Part shown: positions 33,905 to 47,890 of the stretch, piece after piece
How positions within the stretch are numbered: position 1 is the first letter of the stretch
Layout of the letters: each line of letters opens with the position of its first letter
DNA from: Cryptomeria japonica
Lineage: Eukaryota > Streptophyta > Pinopsida > Cupressales > Cupressaceae
Direction of reading: 5' to 3'
Length of the DNA: 58,000 bases
NCBI RefSeq assembly: GCF_030272615.1
Contig: NC_081411.1
Location: 826,210,397-826,268,396, forward strand
The notes under the pieces: model-generated
Told to the model about the DNA's origin: nothing
Seen by the model: only the letters and a program-made list of their open reading frames with translations
The model's database searches: none
Translations under genes and position numbers: made by a program

Positions 33905-35916
33905 ATACTTGTTGATATAACTAATGCATTTGTTTGTATTTCCAATTGTAGGCATTCCAAAAATATCTTCAATATCCATATCTAAAAAATACAGTACAAC
34001 TTATAGAGATAAATATTGAGCATGACGATGAAGAGATACTAAACTATATAGAATGGCACACGGTGTCTAGGGAGGGTACATGCCTAAGGAAAAGAGAAGG
34101 GAGGAAGGTTTGCAAATAACTATTTCATTACTAAAAATATTTATACCATGTTTAAATATATAAAAAATATCCCCATTAATAAAAATACAATTCCATATTC
34201 ATTATAGGTATAATTCTCCTTGGCCATTATATCTGGGGGCATCCAAATTATATAAAGACATAGAAACAAGAGAAAAAAAGTTTGAACCAACAAGAAATGA
34301 TGAAAAAATGAATTCACATAATTGCCACATACTACAATTGTTGAGAGAAAATATTGATTGGCAACCCATTCTTTCCAACAATGTTGTAATCCAATATATT
34401 GTAAAGTATGTAGAAAAAGAAAAAGAAATCTCAAAAACATAAACCTAGATGTTGATGCACCTTTTAAACATGGAAAACCTTGATGATTTAGCTACATAGT
34501 TATATAAAAGACTTCTACCTGATACATTTATATAAAATGAGATTGGAACTCAAGAGACATGTCACATGTTATTAGAAATTTCATTAGTAGAGAGCAATAA
34601 AATATTTGTTAATCTAAATATTTTATGAGAGGTGTTCAAACTTGTTGCTAAATATAGTCAAGAGAACACTAAAGATAATACAAAATTTATCATTGATGCA
34701 TATAAAACAAGGCCTTCTTCTATGGAATGTGACTCATTAATTCATGTAGCTAGATCATGGAAATATAATCTTAAATGAAGAAGGGACAACAAATGGGAGC
34801 CAAGGAAAACTGCATCTATTGTCAGAGTTATTCCTAGGTTTGTATCCATTCCTCCACATAAGTTAGATAAATGGATTGACTTTTGTTTATAAAAGTTATT
34901 ATTGTACAAGCCATTCCATGACATAAAAAGAGATATTTATCATAGTAATGACTCCGTAATAGAAAAGTGAGAGTCATTCAAATATAATCCTTGGCATGTG
35001 GAATGAACAAAAACTGTAGAAATATTGCAAATACCATTGGTTATGAAATTGAAGATAATGAACTTGTTCAAAGAAATACCATAGAGCTTGAATGGGAAAT
35101 TATATCTAGACTAGATTATGGTCAAACTATACAAGTTTCTAAAATATATATGTTTGGCAGAAGAGACATTCATAGACATACAGATTGGTCTCTTGAATAT
35201 CAAGGTGAAGAGTACACAGTTGGAGAAATCAATTTCATAAGAAACATGAGAGATCCTGGATATCTCATACATGATGGTATATCAGAAAATGCATCAAATA
35301 CACAACCTTCAATAGAAAACAAAGAAAGGAAATTGACATAATTATGTTACACCACCATATGAATAAAAATGGAGAGCCATTATTCATGATAATCTAGAAG
35401 GAACAACAGGAACACAAATGTCATATCTCATTCATTTTATTAGTCAAGCTCTTGAAAATGCAGCAATTCCATGTCAATCTCCTCTTCTATTACTTGTATC
35501 GATAGGAGTTGTAGAATTCAATATAAGAGCCTCTACAATTCATTCGAAATTGAGAATCCCAATATGATATTTTGCCAGCTAGAGGGAACAAGAATAACAA
35601 GTTTTCAAGAAAAGATAGCATATAGAAAATACATTTTGATTGATGAAATGATCTTCATTGTTAAAAAAATGCTAGAAAATATAGATTCTTGACTGCAATA
35701 GGCATTCTCACAAAATGCACACAACAACTTTGTAGGTACACTATCATTATGAATAATAAAGAAAACTATTATTTGATATATTCATATATATATAATTTCT
35801 ACATTATTACCATTAAAAAGTTCAAAATCATTTCTCTTCATTACCTTTTAGGTATATTTATGATTTTGGTTGGAGATTTGGGCTAGTTGTCTCCAAATAA
35901 TGATAGACCAACATAT
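33905..35916 (+). pseudogene. Helitron Rep C-terminal part and helicase start
   Basis: After copia A the Helitron frame resumes. EILNYIEWHT, then TCLRKREGRKVCK, ENIDWQPILSNNVVIQYIVK (34345-34410) and EIGTQETCHMLLEISL (34545) follow the usual Rep order. LIHVARSW (34740) and WEPRKTASIVRVIPRF come next. The helicase begins near 35360: Walker A is degraded to GTTGTQMSYLI at about 35400, followed by ISQALENAAIPC, TIHSKLRIPI, Walker B ILIDEM near 35640 and ILVGDLG at about 35870. The frame then runs LSPNNDRPTY straight up to the TSD of element B. Multiple stops and shifts are present. Confidence 0.85.
35912..35916. repeat. Element B TSD, left (CATAT)
   Basis: CATAT precedes TGTGAGAG and recurs at 41391-41395 just after GCTAACA. 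Confidence 0.9.
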
Positions 35917-36080
35917 TGTGAGAGAAATGGTGAAAAACTTAATTGATATTATTGAATGTAGGCGGGTGTGTACATATATATGGAGATATATTGTTGGTAT
36001 AAATGTATAATATCTAGAACTCTCATAACCACTAACAAACTAAGTGGTAAAAAATGTAATATTGAACATTTATGCTAACA
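35917..36080 (-). repeat. Element B 3' LTR, 164 bp
   Basis: Ends TGTGAG...CTAACA on the plus strand. It aligns without gaps to the reassembled right LTR. Confidence 0.9.
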
Positions 36081-36596
36081 GTCCCGCTTATTACATTGAT
36101 CCCAAAAATACATGTTCATCTTTCCCTAGAGACCCCCCTTTAAGGCTTACACAACAAAAAAATGTTGATTACATAACATGAATAGATATTTTTGGAATAT
36201 TTTCTCTTGAAGAAGAAAATCTTGAACCAAGTGGGGCTCCATCAAGTTGTCTCTTGACCCTCCAAAAGGTGTAGCTTCGAGTTGTGTTCTTAAGCTCTCA
36301 ATCTCAAACTCTCAAATTATAGACTCCTGAATTATTTAACAATGATCCCTAAGAGATAAAAAAAATATCTATCATTTTCTAATGACTATGAAAGGTATAA
36401 TTCCAAAATATAATCTTCACAACACATGTATTCTTCAAATTTGTCAACATCAACAAAGAAAGAAAAAAAGAAAGCATAAACCAAAAATTCCAAAATTACT
36501 TCTCATGTAGAACACCATCTCAAAGAGAGACACTAACTCGAGATGATGAAAATTCCCCCATTCTCTAATGCTTCCAACCTCTAAAATTTGGAAATT
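36081..36596. other. Element B 3' interior, non-coding
   Basis: I see no coding motif. A weak polypurine tract (plus-strand GTCCCGCTT) lies beside the LTR. Confidence 0.4.
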
Positions 36597-37438
36597 TTAT
36601 AGTACACCATTGACACTAGCTAATGCATAGTTGAAACCAAGAGAAGAGTCATTAATAATGAATGCATCATCTATGAAATCTTCATCTTCAATGCAAGCAA
36701 CATTTCCCTCATCAAATTGTTCATTTACTTTTCCCTTAAGCAAATAACTAGCCCGAGTTCTACAATTCCAAGCTATGTGACACATTTTCTTACAATAAAA
36801 ACACTTGATTGTCTTTGATCTTCTATAATGACTTCTTGAATAAAGTTCTTTTTCTGAGAATCTAATCCTTTGTAGTTGCTTCTTGAATATAGTTCTTTCT
36901 CTTGAGGATAATCTCTCAATTATTCTTTTATTCTCTTAGCTTTTGCTAGAAGATGACTAAGCGTGACAACAACATTGTTGTACTTTGAAGGCAAGTTGTT
37001 TAATAATATGATCTTAGTATCATCATCATCTACATGAACCTTAACCTCTACAAGATGTCTAATGAGAGATCTCAAATTACTTATATGGTTTGACATTGTG
37101 ATCCCATCTTCCATATTGAACCTAAACAACTAAAGTTTTAGAGAGAGTTTTGCATTGACTACTTTGGCTCCAAATAATTTATTCAAATTATACTAGGTTT
37201 CATTTGATGATTTATCTAAATCTATGTGATGCAATTTAGTGTCCCAAAGAGAAAGATCAATAATAGCCTTTGCTTTATCATCTCTATTATTTTAGTCTAA
37301 TAGCTTGGTTGTATCTATAGGTGGTTTCTCCTTTCCACTTACTATACCCCATAAATTCTTATTCATCAATCGTATTTGAATTTTCATTCTCCAAGTGTGA
37401 AAATTAAATCCAAAATACTTGTCTAATGAAATTTCCAT
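36597..37438 (-). pseudogene. Element B gag
   Basis: The start (complement at 37436-37438) gives MEISLDKYFGFNFHTWRM, followed by KEKPPIDTT, then LFRFNMEDGITMSNHISNLR and LLNNLPSKYNNVV in the typical UBN2-type copia Gag order. A zinc knuckle CFYCKKMCHIAWNC lies at 36760-36800. The C-terminus is acidic and ends at 36597. A few stops and one frame change break it. No protease, integrase or RT is present between it and the 3' LTR. Confidence 0.85.
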
Positions 37439-38370
37439 TTTAACAAATTAATATCAACTTTTTCGTTTTACATTAATATTTTTCCAAATGACTTCATAAA
37501 TACCAAAATAAAACTGCTCTATATTCTAAGATGGTACCGGAATTACATATTTCTTGAATCTTGTAAGAGTCAAATACATGAATCTTCTAATGTGGTGATT
37601 GGCTAGTTGAATGATTACTGGATATTTCTTTATCACTTCAACTTGATGAATGCTAGATTACTTATCATTGATGAAGGAACAAGATTGCGAGAATCTATTT
37701 TAGTGCTTGGACTTGAATTATTTATTTGTTTTTCTCTTCCACCTTCCTTATGTTGCAGCATAAAGAACTTGGTGGATCAAACTGCCTATATTTCTTTATT
37801 TCATAAAAAAATTCCCCATTTCTTTAGAAAATGGGATAAAAAGCACACAACTATTTGCCTCTTTAAAACATATGAGAAAACAAATTACATATAAGGGAGT
37901 GGCAGATGACACCTATTTATCATAAATTGTGTCTCCTTGATGTGATACACAAGCACCAATTAAGGCATGCAAATACCCATAGCGATAGGCATCAAGGGCA
38001 TCTAGACCTCATGATAATCCAAAAAGCCACTCACAAACTTGTGCAAACATAAAAATTTAAAGGTGCAAGAATGTTTATTATATCTTTTATCTATTAATTA
38101 AAAATAGAAGCCCTATAATGTGTTTTATAGAATTACAATAACAAGAAGTATGTTCTATTGCTATGACTACTTGAATCGACATCTAGAGGAACAGATGTGA
38201 AAAGCTAAAAGATGGAATCAACTTCTTCAAACAAGTATGACAAGGAGGGGGTGAGAATAAGAAGTAGAGAGATTACTAGGTCAGTGACACACTTGCATTA
38301 GATCTACCCCATTGCGAATAAAATAAAGAAAATGACTAAGAATTACAATGTACAAAGATCGATTTCATGT
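37439..38370. other. Element B 5' interior, non-coding
   Basis: About 930 bp between primer site and gag start without a recognisable protein. The plus-strand frame at 37607-37894 is an unsupported chance frame. Confidence 0.4.
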
Positions 38371-38385
38371 TGCTCTGATAACATA

Positions 38386-38495
38386 TGTGAGAGAAATGGT
38401 GAAAAAATTAATTGATATTATTGAATCTAGGAGGGAATGTAAACATAAATAGAGATATACAGTTGGTATACTTATATAATATCCAAAACTGTCAT
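38386..38495 (-). repeat. Element B 5' LTR, first piece
   Basis: It matches 35917-36026 of the left LTR. It is interrupted after GTCAT by element C; the remaining 54 bp are at 41337-41390. Confidence 0.9.
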
Positions 38496-39362
38496 CGTTA
38501 GACCTAAAAATGCCATTGTTGTCATTGACGTCAAACCAATTATTTGGTTCGGTCTAGATGATATATGCAATTTTGGTAGTGTTGTGATATGATGCAGTAA
38601 GGTGTAGATGATCTATTGGAGTCACTTCCGGAAGATCCTCATCTCCAGAATCTTGAGTTATGCTTATTTTGGTCCCAATATCAGTTGTGTATTCTAGTAT
38701 ACACTACTTTAGTTATGCTAATTGTATCTTTCATGTCTCATGGTTTGGTATCTGTGGTATGCATGGTATTTGTATTTTGGAGTTTAGAGTTGCTATGCTT
38801 GGAGTTTTGTGTTTACATGGTTAAGCATCTATGGGTCTAGTTGACCCCTGTTCTATTTTAGTAATTAAGGTATGTGCATCGTTGAATGAATTCTATAAAG
38901 GAAGCATGTAGTGATCTGGCAAAGGCTGACTTTGCCATCATTATTTTGATTAAGGCTTTATTGGTCAACGTGTTGATCTGAGTAATGTATTACTTGAGCT
39001 TGGCCGACATATTATCCCAGTGTGTAAGATTTTCAATATATATGTGCACATGTGTGGATATGTAAGAAGACATAGGAGTGAGAAGTAATAAATAAAGGTG
39101 TAGTGTATTTATATGTGGATGCGTTTATGGTAAGGAAAAGTGAGAAGTAGTGTGGGAAGTGTGAGTTGTGGACAAAAAAGAAGTTGGAGAAGAGTTAGAG
39201 TGCAGTACATGCTTCAGTAATCCTTCATCAGATTTGATGCAAACAATTGGTAGAGCAGTGTAGTAATCCTTTACCAGATCTTCTCCAGGTGTTTAGTGAC
39301 ACATAGACCCTTTACTGGATTTTATCTAAGAATTGTATATTGAGATCTGAGCTTAACTTGGA
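38496..39362 (+). repeat. Element C left LTR, 3'-truncated
   Basis: It is colinear with 39918-40960, for example GGAGTCACTTCCGGAAG at 38610 and TTGTATATTGAGATCTGAGC at about 39333. It lacks the (AT)n block found in the right LTR. Confidence 0.85.
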
Positions 39363-39917
39363 ATTTCTATTAAAGAACTGATACAAAATATTGAAGAGAA
39401 GATTTTGCGAGCATGTTCTGGAGAGTAAAGGAAATTTTTGAGCAAAATTGAAGCACAATTTAGCATTACTTAATAGTGCAGTTGAATATGAGCAAAATCC
39501 ACCTACTTTGGATATCGTCTCCCATGCTATTGATTTATTGGTAGAGTGCGGGAGTCTATTGTATAGCATTAAATTGGCTATGAATTCTTGGGAGGTTCTT
39601 CTTCTATAACTGAAAGAGAAATACAAGCTAATCTTTTCAAAGAAGAGAATTTGAAAATTACATGAGTTGGTATGCAATTTTTGACATTTCTTTTGCAATT
39701 GAAAGTGTTCTCTTTGTTTGTTTGTTTGTTTGTTTTATTCCCTTTTTCATCAAAGGCATCATTTTCCCTTGATATCAAAGGGGGAGAAAGGTATATGGAA
39801 AGGTACATGGCCATTAGATAAAGGTCTTGAAGTAAGGAGATATATGAGTTAAAGGGAGTTGTAAGAAAATATGTTTCTTTTTTAGATGCCTTGCCATCAA
39901 TGACAAAGTGAGAGACT
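39363..39917 (+). other. Element C interior remnant
   Basis: Non-coding remnant. It includes a (TTTG) run (about 39712-39735), AAAGGGGGAGAAAG near 39779, and a polypurine-like GACAAAGTGAGAGAC directly before the right LTR. Confidence 0.7.
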
Positions 39918-41331
<1,414 letters not shown>

Positions 41332-41390
41332 GTCATAACCACTAACAAACTAAGTGGTAAACAATGTAATATTGAGTATTTACGCTAACA

Positions 41391-41395
41391 CATAT
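41391..41395. repeat. Element B TSD, right (CATAT)
   Basis: Exact copy of 35912-35916. The Helitron helicase frame resumes here. Confidence 0.9.
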
Positions 41396-42230
41396 GACAT
41401 TGATAGATAGACAAAGTTACTATGAGAGGAATTCAAAACTGTGGTTACATTAGATAAAACATTCAGACAAGATGGACAAAAGATCCAATAACAAATATTT
41501 TATCAAATTTTAACAAATCTAAGAGATGCAAATTATCCAAAAGTTAATCATTAGAGTTTGCTTATTACAAGAACCTCCATTAGCACAAATGTTGCAACTA
41601 ATATAGAGTTGGAAAATACTGTCCATTTGTTCTCCATAAATGATTATGTTAATAATCATAACAAATAAATGTTATACTCATTAAAGCATCCTATTGCACA
41701 CAGTGTAAAAAAGTAGGACTTCCTACATACAACAAAAGATTGTTAAAATCATGAAATTCATATATAGAGTTACTAATAAAAAAAAAATTCAAAGGTTGTG
41801 TTGAATTCAAATCCTTTTATACATGTGAGACTTGTAAATGGAGTTTTGAGATATGTTTGAAAGATTGTTTACAAACCCAAAAGTGCTCCACCTAAACCAC
41901 CAACTTATGTGATGGTTGAGTTTGACAAGTATTCAGGAATACCATTTGAAGATCATCATCCAAATACAATTACAATAACAACAATACAAAGGGGAAGAAC
42001 ACTTCAACTACCATTAAGATTGGCATGGGCATTAGCAATACATAAATCTCAAGGATTGACTCTTTCAAAATCAACAATTGATATAGGACCAACAAAAAGA
42101 ATGGGATTGACATTTGTGGTAGTATCTCATGTAAATTCTCTAGAAGGTCTCAAAATAATTCCACCATTCACATAGGATCATTATAAAAAAATGAAAAATG
42201 GTAGACATCTTTCCAAGTGGAAAGCAGAGG
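41391..42230 (+). pseudogene. Helitron PIF1-like helicase, C-terminal part
   Basis: Directly after element B the helicase continues: TLDKTFRQDGQ near 41440, then LRDANYPKV. The last part (41909-42175) is open and contains VEFDKYSGIPF, LAWALAIHKSQGLTL (helicase motif VI) and GLTFVVVSHVNSLEGLKI, ending with PPFTxDHYKKMKNG. These are the C-terminal signatures of Helitron helicases, which unwind donor DNA during transposition. The junction restores the frame across the CATAT duplication, which supports one protein before insertion. Confidence 0.88.
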
Positions 42231-42549
42231 AAAAAAATAAAATTATTAGAAACAATAATTATAATATCCTTTCTTTCAAATTTTCTTCTACAACTTTTAA
42301 GTATTTTAGTATAAAAACTTATGACTAATACCTTCTTAAAATATTTAACATAAAAAAATTCATTTGTTGCATTATATATAAATAAAATGAAAAAAAATGA
42401 GAAAAAATGAAACATAGTGTAGCATCCTGTAAATCTTAAAGAAAAAATAGTAAAACAATAATAAAAAAAGATGAAAAGAAAATGTTGGGCATTACATAGC
42501 AATTTTTTTCTATTTGAGAAGGCAATACCACCAATTTAATGTATTTTGA
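42231..42549. other. AT-rich spacer between Helitron helicase and LINE 2
   Basis: No protein motif is seen beyond the degenerate helicase C-terminus. The Helitron 3' end may lie here but I could not identify a terminal hairpin with CTRR. Confidence 0.4.
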
Positions 42550-45047
42550 GTTACTTTGATAACATTCATTCCCTCAGTGCTGCTAAAAAAGAAGGTTTCT
42601 TGATAAAGTTGGATTTGGCGAAGGCTTATGATAGAGTGGAGTGAGATGTTCTCTTCAAAATCATGGGGGCTTTTGGTTTTGATGAAAAGGTAACCAAAAT
42701 AATCAGAGATTTAATCACCACTCCTATGCTCTCTATTCTGATTAATGGATCTCTTATGAATTTTTTTAAAACTTCAAGAGGGCTCAGATAAGGAGATCCC
42801 ATATCTCCTATCCTTTTTACCATATTGGCTAAAAGTATGAGCAGATTGATTCACAATTTGAAACAAAGCAAAACTATCAAAGGTCTTCAACCTTCCTCCG
42901 CCAATGTTTTTTGCACTCATCAACAGTTTGTTGATGACACTATCCTCATGGGATATTCTTCTGTCAAGGAGGCTGATGCCTTCAAAACTGCTCTTAACTC
43001 CTATGCTTTGGCTACTAGTCAACAAGTCAATTGGGACAAATTGGCTACATACTTCCTGAATACTCCGGTCATAAGACAACAAAAAATTGCTAGAATTATT
43101 GGGTGCAAAGTGGAAATGCTCCCCTCCACCTATATGGGTCTTCCCTTGGGGTTAGCTCCCCCAAATTCCTTCTGGAACATGCTTATTGATTAAATTAATA
43201 AAAGACTTGCTGGATGGAAAGGCTCAATGTTATCTTAGGCTGGGAAACTGCAGCTCCTTCAAGCTACTCTTCAAAATCTCCCTGTTTATGCCCTCAGCCT
43301 GTTTGGTATCCTGACTAAATTTGTTGAAGCAATGGAAAGAATCCAGAAGAGATTTTTATGGTTAGGAGTGGAAGAAAAAAAGAGAACACCCTTGGTTGCT
43401 TGGGACAAAGTGTGTAGACCAAAGAACAAAGGGGGGTTGGGGATTAAAGCTCTAAAAACCTTTAACAAAGCTCTTCTTGCTAAACAATTATGGAGAGCCT
43501 ATGATACTAAGAAATATTGGAATCAAATTTGGTTTGACAAATACATTCAGAATCAGACTATCCAAGGGGTCCTTAACTCTGAAGATATCCCTGTTGGATC
43601 CTTCATGTGGAATAGCATTACCAAATCCATAAAAGTGGCAAAAGCTGGGGCTGGATGGTTCTTTGGAAAAGGTGACAGAATAAGGTTTTGGGAAGACCCC
43701 TGGATGAAGAATGAAGCTCTTTATAATCAAAACAACAGTCAAATTATTGAGGAGTGTAAAAGGAGGTTTGCACTTATGGTGTGTGACTACTGGAAGGAGG
43801 ACAAGTGGGTTAGGCTTGATGACATTCATTCTGGATTTTCCTCCCTCCAGAAGCATTTGATGTCCTTTTCCCCTAACAAAGGATATGATGATGTATTCCT
43901 CTGGAAAAGTGATCCTAAAGGTGAATTTACGGCTGCCTCAGCCTATAAAAACACCTTTTCTCAAACCAACAATCCCATTTGGAGTAAAGTTTGGAACAAC
44001 ATTTTGATCCCTAAAGTCAACATTTTCTTTTGGCTTGCTTCTCATAATAGTACCCTTACTCTTTACAATTTAATCCGAAGAGGTTTCAAATTCCCTAATA
44101 GATGTGAGCTATGCCAGAAGGAGGGGGAATCAGTTGATCATCTCTTTTTTCACTGCTCCTTTACCTGGGTTATTTGGTGCAAAATGTGGGAAAAATGGAA
44201 AGTTAATTGGGTTATGAACAAGAGCATCAAGGATACTATCTGGCAATGGAATTTTCCAACCAAATGCCAAATCAACAAGAACCTTTGGTCTTTGACCCTC
44301 CCCATGATTTGTTGGGGCATTTGGAAAGAAAGAAATAATAGGATATTTAGGGAAGCTAAGTGTAACACTCAGGTGGTCTTTGAAAAAATCTGCAGGGCTA
44401 TAAAGGAGAACATCAACATTCCTCACAAGAATAATCAGCAATGGTCTATTACTGATATGAATGATATGGAAAGAGACATCCTCACTGAATGGAACCTAAT
44501 GCATAAGGTCTATAGATCGGAAAATAAGAATAGGAGAGATAACATTGTTTGGTGTTTTCTTGAATATGATTGGATAAAGGTTAATTTTGATGGGGCTGCT
44601 AAAAGGAACCCTGGAAAGGCTGGTGGAGGAGGAGTTATTATAAATGCTCAAGGAATTTGCATTGCTACTTTAGCTTCTCACTTTGGGGTCCAAAATAACC
44701 ATGTGGTTGAAGCTCTAACAATGCTAAAGAGCCTCCAGCTAGCTCAGGAATTCAAATTAAAAAAAAATTGGCTCAAAGGGGACTCTTCAAACATCATACA
44801 AGCTCTCAAAGGTACAAGTTTTGTTTCCTGGAATATTACCAATTTAATTAAAAATGCTAAATATCTTCTAAATAACTATGTTAGCATTAGTATAACTCAT
44901 ACCTTTAGAGAGGGCAATAAGGTTACGGATATCCTAGCCAATGAAGGAGTCAATTTGGAGAAGGATGTCAAATACATTGGAGAAACTCACATCAAAAGGG
45001 AGGTTAAAGAGCAATTATACTTTGATCGCATCAATGGGTCAAGTTAA
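42550..45047 (+). pseudogene. LINE 2 RT, zf-RVT and RNase H
   Basis: The RT palm starts NIHSLSAAKKEGFLIKLDLA and KAYDRVE; the next codon is TGA where Trp is expected (42642). SRGLR-stop-GDPISP follows with TAA for Gln. The catalytic box is QFVDDTILMGY near 42930. From 43332 the frame is open for 571 codons: RFLWLGVEEKKR, a zf-RVT region CELCQKEGESVDHLFFHC (about residues 257-275) and an RNase H domain from residue 415 (KVNFDGAAKRNPGKAGGGG, then EALTMLKSL, LKGDSSNIIQAL, GNKVTDILANEG), with all four acidic catalytic residues present. This is one of the best-preserved coding stretches in the window, but the RT part has stops. Confidence 0.92.
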
Positions 45048-46882
45048 TCTCATGGTTAATTTCTGGGGAATTATTTCCAAAGATAGATTTTGGGGGCGGA
45101 TTAACTGTCAGATTATGAGTGTTTTTTGGCATCATTTCCAAGATCATATGTGTGCGAAAGATTATAGTAATAATAGCTAGGTTTGTACAGCCATAAGCAA
45201 CAATTTCAAAACTATGAAAGAGTCATTACACGAGAATTCCAAAAATAACAAGTTTTCAGAGTTTTATTTGTGGATTGTGAACTGCAGTAGTGGGTATCTT
45301 TACTTGGAGCTCAGAATGGGTGGTAACCTAAACAGGAATGAGCCTCCAGGATGTGAAAATTGGAAGAGTGAACAAAAGGTCTGGAGAAGGCTCCACAGAC
45401 ACGACTTCACTGAGTATATGGAAAAGCTTCACGGAAGTAGAAATTTTGTGTCTTATGGTTTTGCTAAAAGTTGGAGTAGCAACAGAGTCACCCTATTTGG
45501 GGAGATTTGGCAAATCGATGAAAACAGCAGAGGTCATGGGTCTCCAGACGAAGGGGACTAAATTCTACAGGGATCAAAAGTATGTAGTTGAAGCTTTCAA
45601 AAACTTCCCAAAGTCAGAGGATGAGAAGGGAAAGCTTGTGAAGAAGGAAAACATCTCCTACTACACTCCCCAGTAGGTAAAGCCTTTTTGGAAAAAATTT
45701 CTTAGGGCTTTAATGGAGTATTTGATTGTGGATGGTAGATTTACAAAAATTTATAACTATCATTTCGCTATTCTAAACCATTTTCATCATGGGGCTAAAA
45801 TATCTCTGCCCTTCTATTTAGCGTCCTCTCTAAACAAGAGCCTTGTAGAACTATGCTAAAAAGCCTAACTCTTACCCTTTAGCCCACTAGGGGCTCATTC
45901 TGCTAATATATGAACATCTTAAGGGTAAGGCTAGGGCAACCAAGGATGATCCTTTGATCATTAACACTCATATATCTAGGAGTTGCAAAGACTCTGACTC
46001 GAATGGGGATCAGCCCAACACCCCTACCCACGAAAAAAGGAAAGTTGAAACAGAGCATGAGGAAAAGGAGGTGCATTGTGATGAAGAAGAGGAAAATGAT
46101 AAGGACACTGATACTGAAATGGAGCAAAATAAGGATGAGAACTATGGTGAAGGGGAGGAAGGGGGTAATTCTGAAAACCCTCACTCTAACCCTAAAGGTT
46201 TGAAAAGCGAGAATGCTACTCTGAATCCTAAGGAGTATGACAACCCTAACTCTGAGCAGACTGAACAGGGCAAGGGCTCTGTGAACAACATCTTGGACAC
46301 TGCCCATAACTACACTCTGGAATTCTTCAATTTTCAAAAATGGGTTGTCGAAAACATCATAGTATGCAGGGTAAGCAAAGGGAGCTAAAAGATAAGATTA
46401 ATAAGTTGATTAAGATATCTGACTCTGGGAAACAGAATGAGGATACGAAAAACAGTGAAGCTAAGGAGGAAATGGAGATGGAGGACAGGTTGGAGAAAGA
46501 TCTGATCAAAGGGGACTTGAAACATTTGGAGGATGTTATTAGAACTCTAAAAGAGAAGGTGGAGGAGGACAAATATAACATTAACACCCAGATCACCCGT
46601 AATGAGAAGGCTTTGAAAAGCCTTATGAACCACAACCTCTAGGTCCTTAAAGTTTCTTCCCATAATATGAATGCGTTGGTGGATCATTTGGAAAGGAAAA
46701 ATCAGGATAAGAACCTGGTAGTTATAGAAGGTGCTCCAACTTCCAGCCCCACCCACCAGAACCCTAGGTGCAAAACTAGGCAGACCACTATTGAGAAGGA
46801 CACCAAAATGAAAGAGAGTCAGCTTGGACAGGAAAACAACGACCTGAGGGAAGCGGCCATGGCGATGATGCTCTTGGTATAG
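45048..46882 (+). pseudogene. Additional coding region after LINE 2 RNase H
   Basis: Three protein-like blocks in different frames follow RNase H. Block 1 (45338-45840) reads GTKFYRDQKYVVEAF, ENISYYTPQ, then ALMEYLIVDGRFTKIYNYHF and ISLPFYLASSL. Block 2 (45954-46370) is very acidic (runs of Glu/Asp, Asn-rich). Block 3 (46340-46882) is Lys/Glu-rich with heptads (LKHLEDVIRTLKEKVEED) and probably coiled coil. Together they suggest one protein of roughly 500 residues with a globular head, acidic linker and coiled-coil tail. I recognise no named family. Its style recalls the long unknown ORF at 17157-20460, but I cannot show homology. Confidence 0.55.
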
Positions 46883-47090
46883 AATGTTGAGGAAACTATG
46901 AAGAGTTTTGAATTAACTTGTAATGCTGGGCTTGGGGCCAATTTCTTGCTGGCCTCTTGCTGTCCCTTTCTCTGCTACTGGTTTTTTTGCTAGTCTTTTG
47001 CAGCTGTCTTGTTTTGTTTCCTTCTTGAATATCTTTCGAATGTAATCGGGTTTTGGGTCCCTTAAAACCTATTTTTACTTAATCAAAAAC
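46883..47090 (+). other. LINE 2 3' UTR and tail
   Basis: T-rich text ending TTTTGGGTCCCTTAAAACC and AATCAAAAACATAT, a 3' end shared with 26464-26511. Confidence 0.7.
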
Positions 47091-47185
47091 ATATATTTCC
47101 TTAAATTTTGAAATCATATATACAACTTTCTAATAAGTTTGGAAAATTTATATCTTTACCTATTTAATATTAATGTCAAAAATAA

Positions 47186-47890
<705 letters not shown>

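Larger units (their letters stand above)
42550..47090 (+). mobile_element. 5'-truncated LINE 2 with extra coding after RNase H
   Basis: LINE similarity begins abruptly at about 42550 in the middle of the RT domain and continues through zf-RVT and RNase H to 45047. Then come about 1.7 kb of further protein-like sequence and a LINE-like 3' UTR ending GGTTTTGGGTCCCTTAAAAC...AATCAAAAACAT at about 47090. The same 3' end occurs as a separate short insertion at 26403-26512, which supports 47090 as the element's 3' end. No TSD was found. The alternative is two abutting truncated LINEs. Confidence 0.78.

Noticed and set aside
26732-33909. 5-bp TSD for copia A (AACCT versus ATACT)
   Set aside because: Only three of five bases agree, so I do not claim it; the insertion is supported by the split Helitron frame instead.
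44130-44441. Minus-strand frames opposite LINE 2 RT and RNase H
   Set aside because: They are shadows of the 571-codon plus-strand frame, which carries the recognised domains.
42480-47130. TSD for LINE 2
   Set aside because: I compared the text around 42480-42560 with that after 47085 and saw no convincing repeat.
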